Source: Uranotaenia lowii (Eukaryota > Arthropoda > Insecta > Diptera > Culicidae). Taken from it: a DNA stretch of 64,000 nucleotides. A program made the translations under genes and the position numbers. Position 1 is the stretch's first letter, and every line of letters begins with the position of its first letter. This document shows positions 43,364 to 54,500 of the stretch, in pieces. Below the pieces are notes generated by a model. It was not told the DNA's origin. It ran no database searches and saw nothing but the letters and a program-made list of their open reading frames with translations. The stretch covers positions 188,597,127 to 188,661,126 of the forward strand of contig NC_073693.1 in the NCBI RefSeq assembly GCF_029784155.1, given 5' to 3'.

Positions 43364-44386
43364 CACGCAGCGAAAAGGTTTTTTATTTCAAAGGAAAGTG
43401 CCACAAAAACAAAGGATTTTTTCCTTTGGTTTTGGGACAAATAAAAATTCTTTTGGTTCAAAAGCATTTTCCTTTGTTTCAAAGAATTTTTCTTTTGAAA
43501 AATCTTTGAATCAAAATCTTAATACTTTGAAACAAAAAACAGTTTCATTTGATACAAAGTTGTTTTCGTTCGCCACAATGTTATTTAGATTTAGATTTAA
43601 AAAGATTGGTTCATTGAACCATTTTCCATTTATTCCAATTGGAGGACATATTTCCTGTTGTTTTGAAATTCCTATTAGGAATTTCAAAAAATAAAAAGAA
43701 AGAAGTTTATATGTTAAATTTATTTTTATTTACAACAGATGAAACACTTGGCCACAAACTAGTTCACTAAAATCGATCCGGTCCAAATTTTTGTCGACCT
43801 GACCGCTGGATTTGGAGCGGAGTCATCGTGCGCAGCTTTCATCTCGGTTGAGGCATCCACGGAAACCATCCTTCGGCTCTGGTTCTGTAAAAACGCAATC
43901 ACTTATAGAAAATCTTCGATATTCACTCTTTAATTAACATTCTTACCATACTTCATCCTGAATCCTTCTTATATAGCTAACTCTGACCTACATTTTCACA
44001 CGACCAGCCAAACTTGATTCGATTTTTCGGTTTTATATTCTTCTTGCAAGGCAAATCAAAATATCTTTTGAATCAAAGGCTGAAGTTTTTATTTAAAGGA
44101 ATCATTTCTTCAAGTTAAAAACATTTTCCTTTGGTTCAAAAAAAGTTGACTTTGTTTTAAAAGAAATCAGCTCAATTAACATTAATTTAGAATCAAAGTA
44201 TTTGCTTAAATTCAAAATCCAAAAATATTTAGTTCAAAGAATTAATTCTTTGTTTCAAAAAATATTTTTTTGAATCAAAAACAAAAGTTTTTGGTTCAAA
44301 TAAAACAGGAGTTAGATTCAAAAAAATGAATGTTTTGAAACAAAATCATTTTTGTTTTGGTTCAAAAGCCTAGTTTTCTCTGCGTG
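43364..44386. mobile_element. 1.02-kb TA-flanked MITE splitting LTR-B
   Basis: It starts CACGCAGCGAAAA and ends TTTTCTCTGCGTG, an inverted repeat of about 13 bp with one mismatch, between TA duplications (43362-43363 and 44387-44388). The inside is rich in words such as TTTGATTCAAA and CTTTGGTTCAAA. A minus-strand stretch at about 43770-43885 looks like a terminal exon: a TTTTACAG acceptor-like site, then about 40 open codons (NQSRRMVSVDASTEMKAAHD at its start) and a stop. Mobilisation by a TA-targeting transposase is inferred. Confidence 0.8.
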
Positions 44387-44413
44387 TATGCCATATCGAC
44401 GCCCCACATTCAC

Positions 44414-47400
44414 CTACAGCACAGAATGTTTGGTCATGAGCAAAATTACAGGAAACTTGCCAATCAATTCGTTCAATATTGATCCTGGGCAAATTCCGTC
44501 AGAGATAGTACTCGCAGATCCGTGGTTTAGTCAATCACGAAGAATTGATATGCTTCTTGGAATACAAGTGTTCCATGAAATGTTTACTGGGCAAACCCAT
44601 ACCATAATTGAAAATCCTCCTTGTTGGTGCGAAGAAACCGTCTTTGGTTGGGTAGTAGGTGGTGCTATTGAAAGACCAGAAGTTGATCGAACGATCTCTA
44701 ATGTCTGTAAGATCGTTACGAATGAGGCGTTGAGCGAGCAAATTAGTAGATTTTGGGAAGCCGAGTCCATTCATGAGCCTCGAATGTTGACTCAAGACGA
44801 AAGAGCCGCAGAGCAAAGTTTTTCCGAAACTTGCTGCCGATTGGAAAATGGTCGCTATGAAGTAGGTCTGCCATTGAGACCCAGTATAAAGGAATTAGGT
44901 GACAGTCAAACGATAGCTTTGCGTAGATTTCTACAGACAGAAAAACGACTGATTCACGACCAAGATCTTTACGACCAGTACCGAGAATTCATGCATGATT
45001 ATGAAACCCAGGGCCATATGATTAAATGTGACACCAATTGCTCAGAAGGATATTTTCTGCCACACCATGCGGTGCTGAACTTGGCAAGCACCACGACGAA
45101 GACGCGTGTCGTTTTTGATGCGTCTGCAGCAGCTTCAAGGGGAGGTTCCCTGAATGATCACCTTTACGTTGGCCCTACCATTCAGTCCAAGCTCGCCGAA
45201 ATCGTGCTACGATTTCGGGTGCCCAAGATTGTATTTACGGCAGATATTATGCAGATGTTCAGGCAAATTAGAATCCGAGCAGAAGATCAGAAGTACCAAC
45301 AGATATTTTGGCGTCGCCAGCCGAACGAATCTTTAGAGGTGTTCCACTTGACGACAGTAACGTATGGGACAGCCTGTGCGCCTTTTTTGGCTACAAGAAC
45401 GCTTGAACAGCTTTGCATGGATGAGAAGAAGCGTTTCCCCTTAGCGTCGAAGGCGGGAACCGAAGATGTCTACATGGATGACATCTTGACTGGAGCGGAC
45501 ACGTTAGAAGATGCCCTGAACCTGCAGACTCAATTCGTGCAAATGACCCAGGCCGGTGGGTTAAGTCTCCACAAGTGGGCGTCGAATCATCCCGAATTAT
45601 TGAGGCAAATTGATAGTACCGAACACGAAAGAGCGTTTTTCGAAGATGAGAAAACCACAAGAACTTTGGGTTTAACCTGGCAACCCAGAAAGGACGTATT
45701 TTTGACCAAATTGCATGAAATTGAATTCCACTTGGGACAAACGACAAAGAGAACCATATATTCTGACATCGCCAAGCTTTATGACCCACTGGGACTGCTG
45801 GGTCCGTTGATTTTCGCTGCGAAAGTACGAATGCAGAAAATCTGGCAACTGAACGTAAACTGGGATGAAATATTGGCACGAAACGACGCTGAAATCGGGG
45901 AGGTTTTCCGCAACCAGTTGAAGGAGATGGGTGAAATAGTTGTTCCCCGTTGTGTTTTTCCACATTCGAATCCACAATCTGTTGAATTGCATGGATTTTG
46001 TGACGCCTCCAGTCTGGGATATGGAGCTTGCGTCTATGTTAGATCTTGTGATACGATCAACTGTAAAATTTCCCTCCTTACCTCAAAATCTCGAATCGCA
46101 CCTTTAAAGAACGCTAAACTAACGATACCGCGCTTAGAGCTTAGCGGTGCGCTTGTGCTTGCACGATTGATTTCCAATATAACGCACAACCTTAAGATTT
46201 CATTTTCCAAAATCATTCTCTGGTCCGATTCCACCACAGCACTTTCCTGGATCAAGACCGACCCTAGCCGACTAAAAACCTACGTAAGCAACCGAGTCAT
46301 CGAGATACAAGAGTTGGCTAAAGGCATTGAGTGGAGATACGTGGGGACGCATGACAATCCAGCAGATGTAATATCTCGAGGATTGTTGCCTTCCGAGATA
46401 CGAGATTGTGAAATCTGGTGGTCAGGCCCGAACTTCCTGTACCACGACGAAGAAGATTGGCCTAAAAGATTCCAGCACATCCCGACCGAGCAACTTCCGG
46501 AAACGAAAAACCCAAGCATGAGCCTCACAGTTACTGACCCTCCTGCCATGTTTTACCTGTTTGCGACGGAGAACAACTTTAGAAAAATGCAGCGAATAAT
46601 GGGATTAGTTCTACGATACATCGACCACATACGACCCAAGAAAGACAGACAGCATCGATACGGCGTCCTACGTATTCCAGAGCTACAACGAGCGACGGTT
46701 GCATTGGCCAGTATTGCGCAACAAGAGACATTCCCCAACGAATTCAGCTGCCTCGACGCCGGAAAGGTAATTCACAGTAAAAATAAACTAATCAGCTTAT
46801 CTGTGTTTTTAGATCGATCAGAATATGTTCTGCGAGTGGGGGGTCGAATTCGTCACGCACAACTGCCCGAAAGTCAGAAGCATCCTATTATTCTGCCAGC
46901 CACGCACTGTTTCACTCACGCCGTGATTCGTGCGTATCACGTTGAGATGTTGCATGCCGCTCAACAGCTTCTACTTTGCGGATTACGCCATCAATTTTGG
47001 ATTCTGCATGGCCGCAGTACGGTGCGAAGGGTTATTCGCCGGTGTGTCACTTGCATGAAAGCAAAACCGGTAGGAATGCAGCAGAAAATGGGTGACCTAC
47101 CCATTGCGCTATTGGAAGGTGTGCATGCATTCTACAACACTGGGGTAGATTTTGCCGGACCGATCTACCTGCGACAGCATAACAAGCGTGGGACTGTTTC
47201 GTACAAAGCATATGTGGCCGTCTTTGTATGCTTTGCTACACGTGCGATCCATCTAGAGCTAGTGGGCGATTTGACAGCGGATTCCTTCATCGCCGCACTA
47301 CACCGATTTGTGTCCCGTCGGAGCAAGTGTGCCAGATTGTTCTCCGACAACGGTCTCAACTTTGTGGGCAGCCGCTCAAAGTTACGAGAAATGTACGACC

Positions 47401-48026
47401 TGTTTCAGTCCCAGCTCCTGAAAGATAAATTGAACGACTTTTGCTCCAAGTCAGCCATCGAATGGAACATGATTCCACCAAATGCCCCACACTTTGGCGG
47501 GTTGTGGGAGGCCGGTGTGCGTTCTGCCAAGTACCACCTCAAGCGCATCACTGGAACAGCGAACATGAACTTCGAAGAATACACGACAGTGTTGGCCCGC
47601 ATCGAAGCGCTGCTCAACTCGCGGCCTATTACCCCGCTGTCCGAGGACCCACAAGATTTACGACCTCTGACTCCTGGTCATTTCTTGGTCGGCCGCCCTC
47701 TGACAGACATCGCAGAACCGAGACTTGTCGAGCGCAAGGAATCAACACTATCTCGCTGGCAACGTTACTCGAAAATGGTCCAACATTTCTGGGATCGTTG
47801 GTCTCATGATTACATCACGACGCTACAGAACCGCAACAAGTGGCATGTGCGGTACCCCGTGAAAGCTGGTCAACTGGTCATCATTCGTGAAGACAACATG
47901 CCGACAACAGCGTGGCGTCTCGGCAGAATTGAAACTGTTATTTCTGGTCCCAATGGTTTGGTGCGCGTCGCAGATGTGCGTGTGCTGATGGGTCCGAAGG
48001 CACCAAGGTATTCCGACGTCCGATAG
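44414..48026 (+). pseudogene. BEL/Pao pol: protease end, RT, RNase H, integrase, C-terminal domain
   Basis: The frame resumes right after the second TTCAC copy, in the same frame as gag. The rest of the protease comes first, then the BEL reverse transcriptase (TRVVFDASAAASRGGSLND near 45105, VFTADIMQMFRQI, catalytic VYMDDILTG near 45468). The connection domain (Peptidase_A17 type, IYSDIAKLYDPLGLLGP) follows, then RNase H (LHGFCDASSLGYGACVY near 45985). The integrase has its HHCC zinc region (C-V-T-C near 47048), GVDFAGP, FSDNGLNFVG and APHFGGLWEAGVR. The DUF5641-like C-terminus follows (TPGHFLVGRPL, WRLGRIETV). The frame stops at 48026. The expected tail (VFRRPIAKLCLLP and on to a TGA at 48116-48118) lies in another frame, so there is an indel near 47960-48005. 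Confidence 0.93.
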
Positions 48027-48135
48027 CCAAACTGTGCCTGCTGCCAATCGAGGACAACGAGGTAGAACCTGATAACGACTCCGAAGACGGCAACGAGAAT
48101 TCCGAAGTGAAAAAGTGATTGAAATTTTCTATTTC

Positions 48136-48148
48136 AATGGGGGCAGCA
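48136..48148 (+). other. BEL polypurine tract
   Basis: AATGGGGGCAGCA directly precedes the 3' LTR and would prime plus-strand synthesis. Confidence 0.65.
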
Positions 48149-48509
48149 TGTTAACGCTGAACCACCCTAAACATAGTGTCATGAAGATCGATAGTATACT
48201 GTACCTAGATTTATAGCAGCATTCTAGATGAGCTTTTCTTTTGTTCAGTCAATTTGATTGTTTGTTAGATAGTAGTAGAAGAGAGAGTCTACACACCCTA
48301 GCTCTCTTAGGTAGATTTTTAGTAGACTTGAATAAATCTGCCTCTTGGCTCTTGAACACCGCACGAGACGGTCGTTTTACTGCAGCTCGCGTGTTACAGT
48401 TTGTTTTATCCGAGCCCGTACTAAGTCCGTGATCGTCGTCAAGTGTCCGTTGTGCTTTTCTGTGGCCACCTCACTAGCCCCTCGAGCTTGTCGAGGTTAT
48501 GAACATTCA
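48149..48509 (+). repeat. BEL 3' LTR
   Basis: It is the right copy of 36542-36904, ending GAACATTCA. It is followed by the second CCTTG and by satellite resuming at exactly the unit position where the left block stopped. Confidence 0.92.
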
Positions 48510-51500
48510 CCTTGAATTTTTTGAATCACGCAAAATTTTCAACTTGAAAATTCTTCGGGAAAAAATCAATTTTTTCGATTTTTCTGGTCGGGGGTCGTGC
48601 GGAAAACCTTGAATTTTTTTGAATCACACAAAATTTTCAACTTGAAAATTCTTCGGGAAAAAATCATTTTTTTCGATTTTTTCTGATCGGGGGTCGTGCG
48701 AAAAACCTTGAATTTTTTGAATCACGCAAAATTTTCAACTTGAAAATTTTTGGGGAAAAAATCATTTTTTTCGATTTTTTCTGGTCGGGGGTCGTGCGAA
48801 AAACCTTGAATTTTTTGAATCACACAAAATTTTCAACTTGAAAATTCTTCGGGAAAAAATCATTTTTTTCGATTTTTTCTGGTCGGGGGTCGTGCGAAAA
48901 ACCTTGAATTTTTTGAATCACGTAAAATTTTCAACTTGAAAATTTTTCGGGAAAAAATCATTTTTTTCGATTTTTTCTGGTCGGGGGTCGTACGAAAAAC
49001 CTTGAATTTTTTGAATCACGCAAAATTTTCAACTTGAAAATTTTTCGGAAAATAATCTTTTTTTTTCGATTTTTTCTGGTCGGGGGTCGTGCGAAAAACC
49101 TTGAATTTTTTGAATCACGCAAAATTTTCAACTTGAAAATTTTTTGGGAAAAAAACATTTTTTGCGATATTTCTGGTCGGGGGTCGTGCGAAAAACCTTG
49201 AATTTTTTGAATCACGCAAAATTTTCAACTTGAAAATTTTTCGGGAAAAAATCATTTTTTTCGATTTTTTCTGGTCGGGGGTCGTGCGAAAAAACTTGAA
49301 TTTTTTGAATCACGCAAAATTTTCAACTTGAAAATTTTTCGGGAAAAAATCATTTTTTTCGATTTTTTCTGGTCGGGGGTCGTGCGAAAAAACTTGAATT
49401 TTTTGAATCACGCAAAATTTTCAACTTGAAAATTTTTTGGGAAAAAAAAATTTTTTGCGATATTTTCTGGTCGGGGGTCGTGCGAAAAACCTTGAATTTT
49501 TTGAATCACGCAAAATTTTCAACTTGAAAATTTTTTGGGAAAAAATCATTTTTTTCGATTTTTCTGGTCGGGGGTCGTGCGAAAAACCTTGAATTTTTTG
49601 AATCACGCAAAATTTTCAACTTGAAAATTTTTCGGGAAAAAATCATTTTTTTCGATTTTTTCTGGTCGGGGGTCGTGCGAAAAACCTTGAATTTTTTGAA
49701 TCACACAAAATTTTCAACTTGAAAATTTTTCGGGAAAAAATCAATTTTTTCGATTTTTTCTGGTCGGGGGTCGTGCGAAAAACCTTGAATTTTTTGAATC
49801 ACGCAAAATTTTCAACTTGAAAATTTTTCGGGAAAAAATCATTTTTTTCGATTTTTTCTGGTCGGGGGTCGTGCGAAAAACCTTGAATTTTTTGAATCAC
49901 GCAAAATTTTCAACTTAAAAATTTTTCGGGAAAAAATCATTTTTTTCGATTTTTTCTGGTCGGGGGTCGTACGAAAAACCTTGAATTTTTTGAATCACGC
50001 AAAATTTTCAACTTGAAAATTTTTCGGGAAAAAATCATTTTTTTCGATTTTTTCTGGTCGGGGGTCGTGCGAAAAACCTTGAGTTTTTTTAATCACGCAA
50101 AATTTTCAACTTGAAAATTTTTCGGGAAAAAATCATTTTTTTCGATTTTTTCTGGTCGGGGGTCGTGCGAAAAACCTTGAATTTTTTGAATCACACAAAA
50201 TTTTCAACTTGAAAATTCTTCGGGAAAAAATCAATTTTTTAGATTTTTTCTGGTCGGGGGTCGTGCGAAAAACCTTGAATTTTTTGAATCACGCAAAATT
50301 TTCAACTTGAAAATTTTTCGGGAAAAAATCATTTTTTTCGTTTTTTTTCTGGTCGGGGGTCGTGCGAAAAACCTTGAATTTTTTGAATCACGCAAAATTT
50401 TCAACTTGAAAACTTTTCGGGAAAAAATCATTTTTTTTCGATTTTTTTCTGGTCGGGGGTCGTGCGAAAAACCTTGAATTTTTTGAATCACGCAAAATTT
50501 TCAACTTGAAAATTTTTCGGGAAAAAATATTTTTTTTCGATTTTTTCTGGTCGGGGGTCGTGCGAAAAACCCTGAATTTTTTGAATCACGCAAAATTTTC
50601 AACTTGAAAATTTTTCGGGAAAAAATCATTTTTTTCGATTTTTTCTGGTCGGGGGTCGTGCGAAAAACCTCGAATTTTTTGAATCACACAAAATTTTCAA
50701 CTTGAAAATTCTTCGGGAAAAAATCAATTTTTTCGATTTTTCTGGTCGGGGGTCGTGCGAAAAACCTTGAATTTTTTGAATCACGCAAAATTTTCAACTT
50801 GAAAATTGTTCGGGAAAAAATCATGTTTTTCGATTTTTTCTGGTCGGGGGTCGTGCGAAAAACCTTGAATTTTTTTAAATCACGCAATATTTTCAACTTG
50901 AAAATTTTTCGGGAAAAAATCATTTTTTTCGATTTTTGCTGGTCGGGGGTCGTGCGAAAAACCTTGAATTTTTTTTAAATCACGCAAAATTTTCAGCTTG
51001 AAAATTTTTCGGGAAAAAATCATTTTTTTCGATTTTTTCTGGTCGGGGGTCGTGCGGAAAACCTTGAATTTTTTTGAATCACACAAAATTTTCAACTTGA
51101 AAATTCTTCGGGAAAAAATCATTTTTTTCGATTTTTTCTGATCGGGGGTCGTGCGAAAAACCTTGAATGTTTTGAATCACACAAAATTTTCAACTTGAAA
51201 ATTCTTCGGGAAAAAATCATTTTTTTCGATTTTTTCTGGTCGGGGGTCGTGCGAAAAACCTTGAATTTTTTGAATCACGCAAAATTTTCAACTTGAAAAT
51301 TTTTCGGGAAAAAATCATTTTTTTCGATTTTTTCTGGTCGGGGGTCGTACGAAAAACCTTGAATTTTTTGAATCACGCAAAATTTTCAACTTGAAAATTT
51401 TTCGGGAAAAAATCTTTTTTTTTCGATTTTTTCTGGTCGGGGGTCGTGCGAAAAACCTTGAATTTTTTGAATCACGCTAAATTTTCAATTTGAAAATTTT

Positions 51501-54500
51501 TTGGGAAAAAATCATTTTTTGCGATATTTTCTGGTCGGGGGTCGTGCGAAAAACCTTGAATTTTTTGAATCACGCAAAATTTTCAACTTGAAAATTTTTC
51601 GGGAAAAAATCATGTTTTTCGATTTTTTCTGGTCGGGGGTCGTGCGAAAAAACTTGAATTTTTTGAATCACGCAAAATTTTCAACTTGAAAATTTTTCGG
51701 GAAAAAATCATTTTTTTCGTTTTTTTTTCTGGTCGGGGGTCGTGCGAAAAAACTTGAATTTTTTGAATCACGCAAAATTTTCAACTTGAAAATTTTTTGG
51801 GAAAAAAACATTTTTTGCGATATTTTCTGGTCGGGGGTCGTGCGAAAAAACTTGAATTTTTTGAATCACGCAAAATTTTCAACTTGAAAATTTTTCGGGA
51901 AAAAATCATTTTTTTTCGATTATTTCTGGTCGGGGGTCGTGCGAAAAACCTTGAATTTTTTGAATCACGCAAAATTTTCAACTTGAAAATTTTTTGGGAA
52001 AAAATCATTTTTTTCGATTTTTTCTGGTCGGGGGTCGTGCGAAAAATTTTGAATTTTTTGAATCACGCAAAATTTTCAACTTGAAAATTTTTCGGGAAAA
52101 AATCATTTTTTTCGATTTTTTTCTGGTCGGGGGTCGTGCGAGAAACCTTGAATTTTTTGAATCACGCAAAATTTTCAACTTAAAAATTTTTCGGGAAAAA
52201 ATCATTTTTTTCGATTTTTTCTGGTCGGGGGTCGTGCGAAAAACCCTGAATTTTTTTAATCACGCAAAATTTTCAACTTGAAAATTTTTCGGGAAAAAAA
52301 CATTTTTTTCGATTTTTTCTGGTCGGGGGTCGTGCGAAAAACCTTGAATTTTTTGAATCACGCAAAATTTTCAACTTGAAAATTTTTCGGGAAAAAATCA
52401 TTTTTTTCGATTTTTTCTGGTCGGGGGTCGTGCGAAAAACCTTGAATTTTTTGAATCACGCAAAATTTTCAACTTGAAATTTTTTCGGGAAAAAATAATT
52501 TTTTTTCGATTTTTTCTGGTCGGGGGTCGTGCGAAAAAACTTGAATTTTTTGAATCACTCAAAATTTTCAACTTGAAAATTTTTCGGGAAAAAATCATTT
52601 TTTTCGATTTTTTCTGGTCGGGAGTCGTGCGAAAAAACTTGAATTTTTTGAATCACGCAAAATTTTCAACTTGAAAATTTTTCGGGAAAAAATCATTTTT
52701 TTCGATTTTTTCTGGTCGGGAGTCGTGCGAAAAAACTTGAATTTTTTGAATCACGCAAAATTTTCAACTTGAAAATTTTTCGGGAAAAAATCATTTTTTT
52801 CGATTTTTTCTGGTCGGGGGTCGTGCGAAAAAGCTTGAATTTTTTGAATCACGCAAAATTTTCAACTTGAAAATTTTTCGGGAAAAAATCGTTTTTTTCG
52901 ATTTTTTCTGGTCGGGGGTCATGCGAAAAAACTTGAATTTTTTGAATCACGCAAAATTTTCAACTTGAAAATTTTTCGGGAAAAAATCATTTTTTTCGAT
53001 TTTTTCTGGTCGGGGGTCGTGCGAAAAAACTTGAATTTTTTGAATCACGCAAAATTTTCAACTTGAAAATTTTTCGAGAAAAAATCTTTTTTTTGTCGAT
53101 TTTTTCTGGTCGGGGGTTGTGCGAAAAACCTTGAATTTTTTGAATCACGCAAAATTTTCAACTTGAAAATTTTTCGGGAAAAAATCTTTTTTTCGATTTT
53201 TTATGGTCGTGCGAAAAAACTTGAATTTTTTGAATCACGCAAAATTTTCAACTTGAAAATTTTTCGGGAAAAAATCATTTTTTTCGATTTTTTCTGGTCG
53301 GGGGTCGTGCGAAAAAACTTGAATTTTTTGAATCACGCAAAATTTTCAACTTGAAAATTTTTCGGGAAAAAATCATTTTTATCGATTTTTCCTGGTCGGG
53401 GGTCGTGCGAAAAACCTTGAATTTTTTGAATCACGCAAAATTTTCAACTTGAAAATTTTTAGAGAAAAAATCTTTTTTTTTCGATTTTTTCTGGTCGGGG
53501 GTCGTGCGAAAAACCTTGAATTTTTTGAATCACGCAAAATTTTCAACTTGAAAATTTTTTGGGAAAAAAACATTTTTTTCGATTTTTTTCTGGTCGGGGG
53601 TCGTGCGAAAAAACTTGAATTTTTTGAATCACACAAAATTTTCAACTTGAAAATTTTTCGGAAAAAAATAATTTTTTCGATTTTTTCTGGTCGGGGGTCG
53701 TGCGAAAAACCTTGAATTTTTTGAATCACGCAAAATTTTCAACTTGAAAATTTTTCGGGAAAAAATCATTTTTTTCGATTTTTTCTGGTCGGGGGTCGTG
53801 CGAAAAAATTTTTTGAATCACGCAAAATTTTCAACTTGAACATTTTTCGGGAAAAAATCATTTTTTTCGATTTTTTCTGGTCGGGGGTTGTGCGAAAAAA
53901 CTTGAATTTTTTGAATCACACAAAATTTTCAACTTGAAAATTTTTCGGGAAAAAATCATTTTTTCGATTTTTTCTGGTCGGGGGTCGTGCGAAAAAACTT
54001 GAATTTTTTGAATCACGCAAAATTTTCAACTTGAAAATTTTTCGGGAAAAAATCATTTTTTTCGATTTTTTCTGGTCGGGGGTCGTGCGAAAAAACTTGA
54101 ATTTCTTGAATCACGCAAAATTTTCAACTTGAAAATTTTTCGAGAAAAAATCTTTTTTTTTCGATTTTTTCTGGTCGGGGGTCGTGCGAAAAACCTTGAA
54201 TTTTTTGAATCACGCAAAATTTTCAACTTGAAAATTTTTTGGGAAAAAAACATTTTTTTCGATTTTTTCTGGTCGGGGGTCGTGAGAAAAAACTTGAATT
54301 TTTTGAATCACACAAAATTTTCAACTTGAAAATTTTTCGGGAAAAAATCATTTTTCGGTATTTTCTGGTCGGGGGTCGTGCGAAAAACCTTGAATTTTTT
54401 GAATCACGCAAAATTTTCAACTTGAAAATTTTTCGGGAAAAAATCATTTTTTTCGATTTTTTCTGGTCGGGGGTCGTGCGAAAAAACTTGAATTTTTTTA

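Larger units (their letters stand above)
39146..44408 (-). mobile_element. Reverse-oriented, probably non-autonomous LTR element nested in BEL
   Basis: Two direct 446-bp LTRs (39146-39591; 42938-43363 plus 44389-44408 around a MITE) enclose about 3.35 kb. The target TTCAC from the BEL protease is duplicated at 39141-39145 and 44409-44413. Orientation is minus. A purine tract reads GGAAGGGGGA on the minus strand beside LTR-A, and a primer site beginning TTGGCGATCCTGCCGG on the minus strand beside LTR-B. On the minus strand the LTR reads TGTGGGGCG...ACACACA (TG...CA). No gag, protease, RT or integrase motif is visible in any frame, so it resembles a LARD/TRIM-like element moved in trans. The LTRs differ at two visible positions, so it is recent. 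Confidence 0.88.
36542..48509 (+). mobile_element. BEL/Pao LTR retrotransposon inserted in the satellite
   Basis: The 11,968-bp element is bounded by LTRs 36542-36904 (363 bp) and 48149-48509 (361 bp), which differ by a TA dinucleotide and a few bases. The satellite target CCTTG is duplicated at 36537-36541 and 48510-48514. A primer site follows the 5' LTR and a purine tract precedes the 3' LTR. Gag-protease runs from 37581 to 39145 and pol from 44414 to 48026, with the same frame on both sides of a nested LTR element (39146-44408). Without the nested insertion the element would be about 6.7 kb, normal for BEL/Pao. The near-identical LTRs indicate a recent insertion. Confidence 0.95.

Noticed and set aside
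45391..47654. Minus-strand frames of up to 194 codons across BEL pol
   Set aside because: They are shadows of the plus-strand BEL polyprotein.
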